A DNA stretch of 44,402 nucleotides from Paenibacillus koleovorans NBRC 103111 (lineage in GTDB: Bacteria > Bacillota > Bacilli > Paenibacillales > NBRC-103111): contig NZ_BIMA01000054.1 of assembly GCF_004000845.1 (NCBI RefSeq), forward strand, positions 1 through 44,402. The letters run 5' to 3'. The notes beneath the pieces were generated by a model that saw only the letters and a program-made list of their open reading frames with translations, was not told where the DNA came from and made no database searches. Positions within the stretch are counted from its first letter, which is position 1. Every line of letters begins with the position of its first letter. Both the position numbers and the translations under genes were made by a program. This document shows positions 18,129 through 26,567 of this stretch, piece by piece.

Positions 18129-18689
18129 ATGACTAAGCTGATCTATTCTGCTAACGTATCTTTGGACGGTTACATGGAGGACGAGCGCGGCAATCTCGAT
18201 TGGGGGATCTCCGATGACGAGACGTATGCGTTCTGGACTGACTTCCAGCGGACGATTGGCACTTGCCTATACGGGCGTCGAATGTACGAGTCGATGGTGT
18301 ACTGGGAGACTGCGAACATCAGCGGCGGCCAACCGGGGGTAATGCGGGAATTCGCGGAGAGCTGGAGAGCGGCTGAGAAGATCGTGTATTCTCGGACGCT
18401 TCAGTCGGCCTTAAGCGCCAGAACTAGGATCGAGCGCGAATTCGATCCTGATGCGATTCGGAGGCTGAAGGAGTCTTCAGAAGCCGACATTTCGATTGGC
18501 GGCCCCGAGCTTGCTGGGCAGGCGATGAGCGAAGGACTGATTGACGAGTGTCATCTGCTTGTTAATCCGATCAGCTTAGGTGGGGGTAAGCGAGCATTGC
18601 CGAACAACCTCCGCATGCGGCTCGAGCTGCTCGGTGAGCGCCGCTTCCGAACCGGCGTGGTTCATCTTCACTACCGCGTGATCGTCTGA
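18129..18689 (+). CDS. RibD C-terminal/dihydrofolate-reductase-like protein
   Basis: This 186-aa cytoplasmic protein belongs to the RibD_C/DHFR-like superfamily of NADPH-dependent reductases. The N-terminus MTKLIYSANVSLDGYMEDERGNLDW is the hallmark of the small YyaP/YwjB-like group; GRRMYESMVYW and ISIGGPELAGQAMSEGLIDE (nucleotide-binding region) follow. The C-terminus LGGGKRALPNNLRM precedes a terminal beta strand. These proteins are widespread in Bacillota and Actinobacteria, and their substrates are mostly unknown. I chose ATG 18129, with GGAGG at 18113-18117, over the in-frame codon at 18111. No operon partner: the neighbours are a divergent penicillin-binding protein gene and, after 247 bp with no recognisable gene, a membrane protein. 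Confidence 0.88.
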   Translation: MTKLIYSANVSLDGYMEDERGNLDWGISDDETYAFWTDFQRTIGTCLYGRRMYESMVYWETANISGGQPGVMREFAESWRAAEKIVYSRTLQSALSARTRIEREFDPDAIRRLKESSEADISIGGPELAGQAMSEGLIDECHLLVNPISLGGGKRALPNNLRMRLELLGERRFRTGVVHLHYRVIV

Positions 18690-18936
18690 CCGCGATGCTA
18701 GAGTGAAATTCAGGAGTTACGCTTTCGATGCAGTTTAGTACGAATGATGGCCGTCCTTATTAAGGGTTCTCCGATTGCTGCGGCGATTAGAGGATTCCTT
18801 TTTTTGTAGAATGCATTTTTTAAAAATTGAGATTGCGAGGCAGGATAATACAGTACATCGTGGAATATATTGGGGTGCCAATTTAGTATAAGAAGACGCT
18901 ATTTTATTGAAATTGGTTTTTTATGATGCGGAGGAA

Positions 18937-19500
18937 ATGCAATTGACTAACCTACAAATACAACAAGAATTATCCACTGAGAGATCATTTCAACCACCAT
19001 ATTCAAATGTTCAACCCGTATGGCACTTGATTTTACTTACTGTGCTTACATTTGGGTTGTATCAAATGGTATGGATTTATAAAACGTGGAAACAGTTATG
19101 TAAACATAACAATTGGAATATTAACTATGTATTTAGAACAGTATTCACATTCATTCCCATCATTGGTTTTATTATTGTACCTAGCATGTTTAAGCGTATC
19201 AAAATGCTTTTGAAACAAAAGGAAATAGAATTAAGGATCTATCCTGTTCCTTTTATGTTAACTTTTTATGTTCTAAACGCGCTGTTCAGACTGCCAAGTC
19301 AATATTGGCTTTTGGGATTTTTGTCCATTATTCCGATTGCATACACCCAATATGGACTAAATATTTATTGGAGAAAAGAACAAATGAATCATGTTGTTAT
19401 TAGCAGATTCACTAAAAGACAGTGGATTCTTATAACGCTAGGTTCATTGCTTTGGATTCTTACATTAATTGGGATGTTTGGAGAGCAAGAAGGGGAATAG
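18937..19500 (+). CDS. DUF4234-like multi-pass membrane protein
   Basis: This is a membrane protein of about 187 aa with no known function. After a soluble N-terminus of some 30 residues, VWHLILLTVLTFGLYQMVWI followed by YKTWKQLCKH resembles the opening of DUF4234 proteins. Three more hydrophobic segments follow: TVFTFIPIIGFIIV, FLSIIPIAYTQYGLNIYW and WILITLGSLLWILTLIGMFG. Start is either ATG 18937, very close to GGAGG, or TTG 18943 with better spacing; the open frame extends back to 18907 without a ribosome site. Base use is much more AT-rich than in the penicillin-binding protein and sigma factor genes, as is the small membrane gene downstream. This suggests separate ancestry of this short stretch. 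Confidence 0.65.
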   Translation: MQLTNLQIQQELSTERSFQPPYSNVQPVWHLILLTVLTFGLYQMVWIYKTWKQLCKHNNWNINYVFRTVFTFIPIIGFIIVPSMFKRIKMLLKQKEIELRIYPVPFMLTFYVLNALFRLPSQYWLLGFLSIIPIAYTQYGLNIYWRKEQMNHVVISRFTKRQWILITLGSLLWILTLIGMFGEQEGE

Positions 19501-19533
19501 TGGCTGTTTAATTATTTGTCAGAATGAGAGATT

Positions 19534-19630
19534 TGTTACGCTAATGGAAGCCGGCATACAAGACGAATGCGTTGTCCTTAGGAAGCAATCGCAGAAATAA
19601 ACGTCATTAAAGTAACGGGTGACGTACTAG
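19534..19630. repeat. Dispersed repeat motif, two partial copies
   Basis: TGTTACGCTAATGGAAGCC at 19534-19552 matches the left half of the dispersed motif, and AGTAACGGGTGACG within 19606-19630 matches the right half of copy 1. Both lie in the 145 bp between two AT-rich membrane protein genes. Confidence 0.4.
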
Positions 19631-19645
19631 TAAGGAGCGGTGTGT

Positions 19646-19909
19646 TTGAAGAAATCAATAATTTTTCTAAGATTGATAATGGGTGCTTTAATATTCGCTC
19701 TTTCTTTTTATATACCAGCAGAGTCACTTTTACTTAGATTACTGATATTTATTATAATTTCTTTATTAACTACACATTTCGTTGCCAATAAAACTAAAAA
19801 TTTTTATGGTCAGTTTATTGGTGTAAGTGTGTTTATTGTTTTCTTTGGCATGATCCTATTTATTCCGATTGTCTTAACCAAGGCTGTCATTATTAATTTT
19901 TTTAAGTAA
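19646..19909 (+). CDS. Small hydrophobic membrane protein, unknown function
   Basis: This is a predicted 87-aa protein, almost all membrane segments: IIFLRLIMGALIFALSFYI, LLLRLLIFIIISLLTTHFV and FIGVSVFIVFFGMILFIPIV, that is three helices with short basic loops. I chose TTG 19646, with AAGGAG ending about 8 bp before it; GTG 19640 is too near that site. No family recognised. The good ribosome site and uninterrupted hydrophobic pattern support a real gene, but the region around it is full of gene remnants. It could be an immunity-type or stress membrane protein; nothing shows which. Confidence 0.55.
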   Translation: MKKSIIFLRLIMGALIFALSFYIPAESLLLRLLIFIIISLLTTHFVANKTKNFYGQFIGVSVFIVFFGMILFIPIVLTKAVIINFFK

Positions 19910-19937
19910 TGAATGATAAGTATCTCAATTGCAAAAG

Positions 19938-20171
19938 GGGGATCATGCGACATTAGCAAGCGCTCACATTTTGTGGGCATCTGAAATCTTATCAATGAAT
20001 CAGCATGCACATTTTTATACAAAGAGTGGACTTTTGACTGCGCAAATGAAAGGTTCATGGATTCAACTTAATTTTCCTACAGAACCTGTGATCGATAGTG
20101 AATATCCATCTGTACTACTCGAAGCATTAAATATTGATCCTATATATGTCGGGCGTAACAGATTCGATTAA
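19938..20171 (+). pseudogene. PhzF-family (phenazine biosynthesis-like) gene fragment
   Basis: Reads GDHATLASAHILW, FYTKSGLLTAQMKGSWIQLN and YVGRNRFD, matching the middle of PhzF-family isomerases (usually near 290 aa), where GHATLASAHVLW and SGxL(T/A) are hallmarks. The first 40 or so residues and the whole second half are missing; two stop codons (TAA TAA) follow immediately. The G-D-H in place of C-G-H also removes the usual cysteine. This is a decayed fragment unlikely to be functional. Confidence 0.8.
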
Positions 20172-20261
20172 TAAATGACAGAGTTTTACTGTCAGGACAA
20201 GCAATAACGATTATGAAAAGTGAGTTATTAGTGTAGAGCCCCCCATCATTCAGTTAGCAAG

Positions 20262-20288
20262 TGTTAACCTAATGGAAACGATAGTTTA
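20262..20288. repeat. Dispersed repeat motif, copy 2
   Basis: TGTTAACCTAATGGAAACGA followed by TAGTTTA aligns with copy 1 (15644-15670) over nearly its whole length. It lies between the phzF fragment and the nitrilase-family pseudogene. Confidence 0.5.
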
Positions 20289-20299
20289 ATCATGACAAG

Positions 20300-20329
20300 A
20301 CGGCAGCCGATCACGCGAATGGCTGCCGT
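20300..20329 (-). terminator. Hairpin downstream of the nitrilase-family pseudogene
   Basis: ACGGCAGCC (20300-20308) pairs perfectly with GGCTGCCGT (20321-20329) over a 12 nt loop, 32 bp past the pseudogene stop. The following - strand sequence is only weakly T-rich, so it is a probable relic terminator. Confidence 0.5.
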
Positions 20330-20361
20330 TGTCCGTTGTAGTAACGAATAACTTGAAGAGT

Positions 20362-20913
20362 TCAGTCCGGCAGCAGCGTACCATCGAAACGTCTCGCAAA
20401 AAGCAGCGTCGCTTGGTTTGGGTCGATTTCGTGAACGAGCAGCCCTTCTTCCCCATAGGGAACATAATCGAGCAGTCTGCTTTGCGGGTCGATGAGCGAG
20501 GTAGCCGACGCTTGATAGTCCATGGCGACGTTGACGCTAGCAAAATAGATCTAATTCTCGCCGGCTCTGCACACCATTGCCTTCTCGAAAAACAAAGTCC
20601 CCCAGTTTTCAAGCTTGACCTGTCCGTTATGTTTCCCAGTCCATTGGGGCTGGAACACGATCTTCGCCCCGCGTACAGCCGCCCATCGGACCGTTTCCGG
20701 ATAACGCCAGCCCTCGTGGCAAATCGAAATTCCGAATGGGATCCCTTTCACATGAAATATGCTTCTTGTCCCATCCGGTATATATTGATCCGACTCTCCA
20801 CCTGGAGGAATATGATTTTTCGTCTGGTACCCTAGCACAGCGCCTTCATCCGAGATGACATAAGCACGGTTGTGGAACTGATGTAGTAAAGAAGCGAGCG
20901 CGATTTTTAGCAT
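20362..20913 (-). pseudogene. Carbon-nitrogen hydrolase (nitrilase superfamily) pseudogene
   Basis: A ribosome site and ATG at 20913 open MLKIALASLLHQFHNRAYVI, where the nitrilase N-terminus jumps to the middle of the domain; about 80-100 residues, including the first catalytic Glu region, appear deleted. The frame continues with the Lys region YQTKNHIPPG and the Cys motif ISICHEGWRYPE, so these parts remain. A TAG at 20551-20553 then interrupts RAGEN / IYFASVNVAMDYQ, where the family normally has a sense codon. The frame resumes to a TGA at 20362-20364. Deletion plus nonsense codon make it inactive. Original substrate: an amide or nitrile, unknown. Confidence 0.82.
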
Positions 20914-21036
20914 GCCTCTCCCTCTTTTCAGGATATTTATTTTGTAGCGGCAATTTTCTACATATATGATTCGATCCGCTCCCAATGGACTCCTTTTGCC
21001 AACCCGACTGCAAGCTGAAAATGCAAACATGTGACA

Positions 21037-21087
21037 ATCGTGATCAATGTGCTAACGATCGTGACATCGTGAAACCCATTATCGTGA
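21037..21087 (+). promoter_or_regulatory. Four direct ATCGTGA heptamers upstream of the beta-helix gene
   Basis: ATCGTGA occurs at 21037, 21058, 21066 and 21081 within 51 bp, between the pseudogene and the secreted beta-helix protein gene. The density is well above chance for a 7-mer. It may be an array of binding sites for a regulator of the downstream gene; no regulator can be named. Confidence 0.4.
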
Positions 21088-21106
21088 TAAGCTTGTCGTG
21101 CAATAT

Positions 21107-21116
21107 TAAGCGCTTA
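21107..21116. promoter_or_regulatory. Palindromic LacI/CcpA-like operator
   Basis: TAAGCGCTTA is a perfect 10 bp palindrome with a central CG, typical of LacI-family operators. Extended to ATTAAGCGCTTACA it matches the cre consensus at all but the first two defined bases. It lies 63 bp before the chosen start of the beta-helix protein gene. Confidence 0.45.
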
Positions 21117-21178
21117 CATTCCGGTTGGGAGGTTTGATCATGAAAGGTTGCAGCAATAATATTAAAGGAGTGAAAAGG

Positions 21179-24100
21179 ATGTCAGGGATTCGTTACCCAA
21201 ACAGGAATACAGCCTATTTGTTCCTTTTCATCGTGTTGCTGATCGGGTTGTTTTGCTGGGGGCTGCCAGGTACGGTTCATGCGAACAATACGACGTATTA
21301 CGTGAACAATGCAAGTGGTTCAAACTGCAACGACGCCGGAGCCGGCACATCAAGCTCAGCACCATGGTGCGGATTTACCCCAGTGAATGCCATGACTTTT
21401 CAACCTGGCGACCAGTTGCTTCTAGCGCGCGGAGCCGTCTGGGACGAGTTGATGGAGCTGCGTGGATCGGGAACGTCCGGTTCCTGGATCACATTGGATG
21501 CGTACGGCAGCGGCAGCAAGCCGAAAATCGAACGCAGCCATCATATGGATGACCGCACATTGCATATGTTCGACACTTCGTATTGGAAGGTCAATAATCT
21601 GGAAATCGCCAATGCCGGCGACGGCATCCGGGTCAAGTATACGACACTTGGCAACGAAGGCTTGTATTTTGACAACTTGTATATTCACGATATCGATCTG
21701 GTTGCCAACAGAAGTCCGCTTGCCTTCGACAGCATCTATTATTCGACGGGAATTCACATTATAGGCTCTTCAGCACCGTTCCCATCCCCTTCACAGTGGG
21801 TGCTTCGCGATATTCGTATTACGAACAGTGAGATCGGATACACGACAGCGCCGATTACACTGGAGAGCCAACAGAAGTCCAGCAACGAAATGAGTCCCAA
21901 CGCGTTCGTCGACGTCGCCCTGCTCAACTTGAACATACATCACGCAAAGGGACCGTTGAGTCTGATGAACATAACAAACGGCAGATTGATCGATTCCGTT
22001 TTCGATTCACTGGGAACGGTGTATTTACCTCAAGGCACAACGGGGATATTCCAGTGGAAAACCGAAAATTTCACTTATGCCAACAATACGTTCAATCATG
22101 TACCGAACACCGGCTCGTCGGATGAAACGATGATCGATTTGGAGGGGTATACGAACAACACGCAATTTTATAGCAATTACCTCTCCAATACGGACGGCCC
22201 GGGTATCGAATTTCTCCAGCTTGGGAGCGGTAACCCTCCGCGCAATCCGGCACTCGACCATAACACGAACAATACGCTGACCGGCAATGTATTCGTCTCC
22301 AACAACTACGCGCTCAAGACGATCAGCACTTCGAGCGTGCCAACCGGGACTTTGACGGATAATTTCTACTACGAGCCGGGAACGGGGCTGACGACAGGCA
22401 CATTCACCGGATTCACGCAAACGAACAATCGGAGTGTCGCGAGCAGCAATGATCTTTTCAACGCCGCCAAACAGTTCGGAACAACGCAAGGGACGAATGG
22501 GTGGTCCTACCAGTTGTACAACGGTTCGAGCTATTCGAACCTGTCGTACGATGCAGCGAACGGCTGGTGGGGAACCTCCGGGGGCTATGTAACGCGCTTC
22601 AACACGTTCCCGAATGCGACGTCGTCGAACTGGCTCGCAAGGGCTTGGACTGCACCTGATCAGGGCACGATCAGCATTCGCGGGCGCGTGCTCAAAAACG
22701 ATGTCGGTGGCGGAGACGGCGTATTGGCGCGCATTACGAAGAACGGAACGGTTATTTGGCCCACTGGCGGTACGCCGCAAACCATCGCCTATAATGACGC
22801 TTCCGGCTACAATACGAACCTCGATACGATTTCGGTCGGGTCAGGTGATGTGATTCGCTTCGAAATAAACAACGGCGGCAGCGGCGGCATCGTTTCGGAT
22901 GCCACCAGCTGGATGCCCAGCATCGTCTACACGTCGCGTATCAGTAGTACGAGCGGCCTGATGCTTCACTGGAAAATGAATGAATCGAGCGGCACAACCG
23001 CGGCGGACGCATCCGGCAACGGTTATACGGGAACAGTCGCGAATGGAGCACTTTGGGCTAGCGGTGTAGTTGGCAACGCGATTAGCTTGGACGGTACGAA
23101 CGACTACGTATCCCGGGCGGACAGCTCATCGCAACCGCTGGACGGCATGAGCGCGATGACACTGTCGGCGTGGGTCAACTTCGCGCAGCTGCCGCCGACC
23201 GGCAAGTATGCGGTGGTGGCCGGCAAGGACATCTCCGGTGCTTCCTATCGGCTGACCGTAAATGCGAGCGGATCGCTCACATTTGCTGTAGCTACGGTGA
23301 ACAACGGCTGGTATACGACAGGGACGACGGCCACAGCATCGACGCGACTTGCAGCCAACGCCTGGTATCTCGTCTCGGGCTCATACGATGGCACGGTTGT
23401 GCGGATTTACGTTAACGGTAAATTGGACGGTACTGGATCCTCCGCTATCTCAGGCGCCATTTTCAATAGCGCCTCCGATTTTCATGTCGGCAGAAGCTCA
23501 GCTGCCAATATCGATTATTTGAACGGTAAGGTTGACGAAGTGCGGCTCTATAACCGGGCGCTCTTGGAGAGCGAGCTGCTGCAATTGTACCGCAATGAGG
23601 GAGGCGTCGTCGGCGAGTGGAATTTGAACGAAACTAGCGGCACGGTAGCAGCCGATAAGGCGGTGGCCGGTAATAACGGTGCACTGATTGGCGGTCCGTC
23701 ATGGACGGCCGGAAAAAGCGGCAATGCGATCCAGCTCGATGGCGTCAATAATTATGTGACTATCGCAGATCAAGCCGCTCTAGACGGTATGGCGGCGCTG
23801 ACGATTTCGGCATGGGTTCATTTATCGCAAATGCCGGTTACCGGGAAGTACTTCGTACCTGTAGGGAAAGATTCGGCGGGAAGCAGTGAATCGTACCGGC
23901 TAGCGATCAGTCCGGGAGGAAGCGCCAGCTTAGCTGTCAAAACCGCGAATAACGGTTGGTATACGGCAGGGACCACCGCATCCTCACCGGCGGTAATCGG
24001 CACCGGTACATGGGTTCATCTAGTTGGCACCTATGACGGCACGACGGTAAAAATTTATCTCAACGGATCCTTGGCAGGAACCGGCGCGTCGGCGATTTCG

Positions 24101-24250
24101 GGCGTGATCTACAACGGAACTTCGCCGCTCCGTTTCGGTTATGGGTCTTCTTTCAACATCGCCTATACGAACGGCACTGTCGACGAAGTTCGAATTTACA
24201 ACCGCGCCTTAAATGCGACGGAAGTGCTGGCGCTGTACGCGAGTTATTGA
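21179..24250 (+). CDS. Secreted right-handed beta-helix protein with two LamG modules
   Basis: A 1023-aa exported protein. I chose ATG 21179 (AAAGGAG 8 bp upstream), which gives a compact signal peptide ending near PGTVHA (residue 35); an ATG at 21140 with GGGAGG is the alternative. Residues about 36-430 are an Asn/Gly-rich parallel beta-helix of the polysaccharide lyase/pectate type, with repeats such as YWKVNNLEIANAGDGIRV and LYFDNLYIHDIDL. About 430-590 is a linking beta domain. Two concanavalin-like LamG_3 modules follow (about 594-807 and 812-1023), each ending VDEVR(L/I)YNRAL. They probably bind glycan. Catalytic residues could not be assigned, so lyase, hydrolase or binding protein are all possible. 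Single gene with its own upstream sites and strong terminator. Confidence 0.8.
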   Translation: MSGIRYPNRNTAYLFLFIVLLIGLFCWGLPGTVHANNTTYYVNNASGSNCNDAGAGTSSSAPWCGFTPVNAMTFQPGDQLLLARGAVWDELMELRGSGTSGSWITLDAYGSGSKPKIERSHHMDDRTLHMFDTSYWKVNNLEIANAGDGIRVKYTTLGNEGLYFDNLYIHDIDLVANRSPLAFDSIYYSTGIHIIGSSAPFPSPSQWVLRDIRITNSEIGYTTAPITLESQQKSSNEMSPNAFVDVALLNLNIHHAKGPLSLMNITNGRLIDSVFDSLGTVYLPQGTTGIFQWKTENFTYANNTFNHVPNTGSSDETMIDLEGYTNNTQFYSNYLSNTDGPGIEFLQLGSGNPPRNPALDHNTNNTLTGNVFVSNNYALKTISTSSVPTGTLTDNFYYEPGTGLTTGTFTGFTQTNNRSVASSNDLFNAAKQFGTTQGTNGWSYQLYNGSSYSNLSYDAANGWWGTSGGYVTRFNTFPNATSSNWLARAWTAPDQGTISIRGRVLKNDVGGGDGVLARITKNGTVIWPTGGTPQTIAYNDASGYNTNLDTISVGSGDVIRFEINNGGSGGIVSDATSWMPSIVYTSRISSTSGLMLHWKMNESSGTTAADASGNGYTGTVANGALWASGVVGNAISLDGTNDYVSRADSSSQPLDGMSAMTLSAWVNFAQLPPTGKYAVVAGKDISGASYRLTVNASGSLTFAVATVNNGWYTTGTTATASTRLAANAWYLVSGSYDGTVVRIYVNGKLDGTGSSAISGAIFNSASDFHVGRSSAANIDYLNGKVDEVRLYNRALLESELLQLYRNEGGVVGEWNLNETSGTVAADKAVAGNNGALIGGPSWTAGKSGNAIQLDGVNNYVTIADQAALDGMAALTISAWVHLSQMPVTGKYFVPVGKDSAGSSESYRLAISPGGSASLAVKTANNGWYTAGTTASSPAVIGTGTWVHLVGTYDGTTVKIYLNGSLAGTGASAISGVIYNGTSPLRFGYGSSFNIAYTNGTVDEVRIYNRALNATEVLALYASY

Positions 24251-24317
24251 TTGGCTTGGATGGAAAGTAATCTCAGCCTGAACGAACCTAATGGTAAACT
24301 GTCTTCATGAGGGGAAA

Positions 24318-24349
24318 AGCGGTTGCGCTTCGGCGCACCCGCTTTTTTT
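24318..24349 (+). terminator. Rho-independent terminator with TTCG tetraloop
   Basis: AGCGGTTGCGC (24318-24328) pairs with GCGCACCCGCT (24333-24343) with one mismatch, closed by a TTCG loop and followed by seven T. It is 68 bp after the beta-helix protein gene. Confidence 0.92.
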
Positions 24350-24455
24350 AATTCCAACAGCTGCCGTAACCCTCTTCCTACCATCCTCGCGCGCCAACTG
24401 TACTCTTTCGCAAGAGGACCTTATCGGATCGACTTCTGCCTCGTACTGACGAGTG

Positions 24456-24650
24456 ATCCAACAAGATTTGTATGATAAGTAGGCTGAATGGTCGCCAGAT
24501 GTAAGCTATCCTACAAGATTTGTATGATTACAGGGTAAATCGGTCTCCCCCTGCGTGCTATCCAACTATATTTGTATGATAACGAAGAAAAACGGTCGCC
24601 TTCTGCGTGCTATCCAACAAAAATTGTAAGGTGACGATTTAGGATATACG
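24456..24650. repeat. 52-bp degenerate tandem repeat, family A
   Basis: Units begin ATCC(A/T)AC at 24456, 24508, 24560 and 24612, exactly 52 bp apart. Units 1-3 share a TTTGTATGAT core about 13 bp in and units 2-3 share CTGCGTGCT at the end; unit 4 decays after about 25 bp. A partial match to the unit end (CTTCTGCCTCGT) lies upstream near 24433. This is part of an 820 bp stretch (24251-25070) with no recognisable gene. Confidence 0.75.
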
Positions 24651-24731
24651 AATCATCGATTGGGTGTGTGGGAGCAGATGAGAATGAGATGATCAAGGTA
24701 TCCATGACCTGGAGTAGTGACTCGCCCGATA

Positions 24732-24947
24732 AATAGCGATATGAAAACACCTTATTTGCTCGTCCGGCAGAATATTCGAAAGAATAACGATATAGGCATA
24801 GCGTTATTCTGACCTAGACGGCCAAATTCCGCTTCTTTTGATCGAAATAGCGATATTTTCTAGCGTTATTTTGAGCTGGGAAAGGCATTTGGGGCAAATA
24901 GCGTTATGGCAACCCCTTATTGGAACGGCATCGCGTACACTTGGCTC
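24732..24947. repeat. 51-bp spaced AATAGCGATAT repeat, family B
   Basis: AATA(G/A)CG(A/T)TAT begins at 24732, 24783, 24846 and 24897, with spacings of 51, 63 and 51 bp. Each is followed 5-10 bp later by an inverted partner ending TTATT (CCTTATT or GCGTTATT), so each unit can form a small hairpin. It is unlike family A in sequence but has nearly the same period. No gene is seen here. Confidence 0.7.
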
Positions 24948-25070
24948 CATAATCAAAATTCTAATATTTTATTCGCTTCCTTCTTAGAATCTTGCATGGT
25001 ATTGGTCGGCATGTATGCACTAGAATGACCCTATCGCACTTATTAAATTATCATTTACGAGGTGTCTCAA

Positions 25071-26486
25071 ATGAATAGGAATCCGTTAGGTGTAATCATT
25101 ACGTTGGGTCCGCAGTCTTGGGCCGTCGTGCAGCATGAGAACGGTTACGGCAGCATATCGCTTGCAGGTCGTTGGTCGCCGGTCGATCAGGAGGAACCGG
25201 AAGAGCCTATGGTTTACGTACGCATCGTGCGTGAAAACGACGGCGGGACAATCGTGCCGTGGCAGCGCTGCGACGAGATGCTGCCGGAGCGAGGCTGGCG
25301 CACGGAGTTGCGCGGCATACCGGTTGGCGGACTCTACCGGATCGAAACGAGTCTGCAGCCTGACAACCGCGTGAAGGACAACACATGGGCGCTGCGCGGC
25401 GACATGGTGCATCACGTCGCCGTTGGCGACTTGTATGTGATTGCTGGACAGAGCAATGCTGCAGGGTACGGCCGGGGACCGCACAACGACGCGCCGGAGC
25501 TCGGCATTCATCTGCTGCGGCACAGCGGCCGCTGGGATCTCGCGACCCATCCGTTCAACGAATCGACGAATTCGGTTCATCCCTTGAACCGGGAGACGCC
25601 GAACCCCGGACATTCCCCCTATCTCGCCTTCGCGAAGCAGGTGAAGCGTGAGACGGGCATGCCGATCGGGCTGCTCGTGACGGCGCTCGGCGGTTCGCCG
25701 CTGCGCAGGTGGAATACGGAAGAAGAGGGCGACTTGTACGACAACATGCTGCGCATTATCGGGGCCGCTGGAGGCAAAGTCAGGGGCATGCTGTGGTACC
25801 AGGGCGAAACCGATTGCATGAAAACGGATTGCTCTCAGACGTATTATGCGCGTTTTGTCCGTACAGTTGAACGGATGCGGTGCGATCTCGGCGACACGCT
25901 GCCAATATTCACCGTGCAGCTCAATCGATATACAGGGGCGCCTGGAACCGACGAGGACGACCGTGCGTGGGGTAGGGTGCGTGAGGCACAACGACATGTC
26001 GCCGCATCGATCGACAGGATCTACGTGGTACCGGCGCTCGATTGCATGCTGTCGGATCCGATTCACAACGGGCCCGAGGGCAATATGGTGCTCGGGGAAC
26101 GATTGGCGAACGCGGCGTTGGCGGCGGTGTACGGGCGGCATGTTTCGCATCGTGCGCCTGATATCGCCGAGGCGACGTACGGCGAAACTGACCGCGAAGG
26201 CCTGCACACGATACGGCTGCGTTTTGCTAACGTAGGCGGCTGCTTGCAGCTGATCGGTGCTCAGCAGGAACGAGTATTCACAGTCGATGATGAGCAAGGC
26301 GCGGTGGAAGTAAAACGATGGCAAATGATCGGCCGCGACGAAATTGAGCTGACACTCGGCCGGGAAACAGTCGGAGCGGCTTATGTGAATGCGGCGTACG
26401 AAGCGAACCCGCCGGTTACCAAGCTGCCGGTCGATACGGCGACGTATTTGCCGATGCTTGCCTTTTACGGCGTGGCGGTGAGGTAA
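25071..26486 (+). CDS. Sialate O-acetylesterase-like protein (SASA/SGNH)
   Basis: This 471-aa protein has no signal peptide. The N-terminal beta domain (about 1-118) is followed by an SGNH catalytic domain with GDLYVIAGQSNAAGYGRGP, whose Ser in GQSN is the nucleophile of the DUF303/SASA family. Family blocks ALGGSPLRRWN and LWYQGETDC (Gly-Glu-x-Asp) follow, then a C-terminal beta segment. Homologues remove acetyl groups from sialic acids or xylan-type sugars. ATG 25071 follows GAGGTGT. The DraG-like gene follows by 81 bp, so co-transcription is plausible. An antisense open frame of similar length is a GC-codon shadow. Promoter not clear; the repeat arrays lie upstream. Confidence 0.85.
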   Translation: MNRNPLGVIITLGPQSWAVVQHENGYGSISLAGRWSPVDQEEPEEPMVYVRIVRENDGGTIVPWQRCDEMLPERGWRTELRGIPVGGLYRIETSLQPDNRVKDNTWALRGDMVHHVAVGDLYVIAGQSNAAGYGRGPHNDAPELGIHLLRHSGRWDLATHPFNESTNSVHPLNRETPNPGHSPYLAFAKQVKRETGMPIGLLVTALGGSPLRRWNTEEEGDLYDNMLRIIGAAGGKVRGMLWYQGETDCMKTDCSQTYYARFVRTVERMRCDLGDTLPIFTVQLNRYTGAPGTDEDDRAWGRVREAQRHVAASIDRIYVVPALDCMLSDPIHNGPEGNMVLGERLANAALAAVYGRHVSHRAPDIAEATYGETDREGLHTIRLRFANVGGCLQLIGAQQERVFTVDDEQGAVEVKRWQMIGRDEIELTLGRETVGAAYVNAAYEANPPVTKLPVDTATYLPMLAFYGVAVR

Positions 26487-26567
26487 CAGGACCGCGGCGG
26501 TTCCCGCCACCGGTATGGCCGGGCGGGAGGGCTTGGGGCGGTTTAAAAATATGAAGGAGGAGAACCG

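Noticed and set aside
18740-18800. Possible FolD N-terminal scrap (MAVLIKGSPIAAAIR) after the reductase gene
   Set aside because: Only about 15 residues are plausible and it stops soon after; too short to separate from chance.
22025-22780. 251-codon antisense open frame in the beta-helix gene
   Set aside because: Arg/Ala/Val-rich shadow of a repetitive Asn/Gly-coding sequence; no features of its own.
24404-24947. CRISPR array
   Set aside because: The 51-52 bp units are degenerate, with no identical short repeats separated by unique spacers, and no cas genes are nearby.
26496-26508. GGCGG-TTC-CCGCC hairpin between the SASA and DraG-fold genes as a terminator
   Set aside because: Stem is only 5 bp with no T tract; the spacing and strands favour a shared transcript.
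25086-26510. 474-codon open frame antisense to the SASA esterase gene
   Set aside because: Translation is rich in His, Arg and Pro without domain features, lies fully over a clear esterase gene, and has no ribosome site; a shadow of codon bias.
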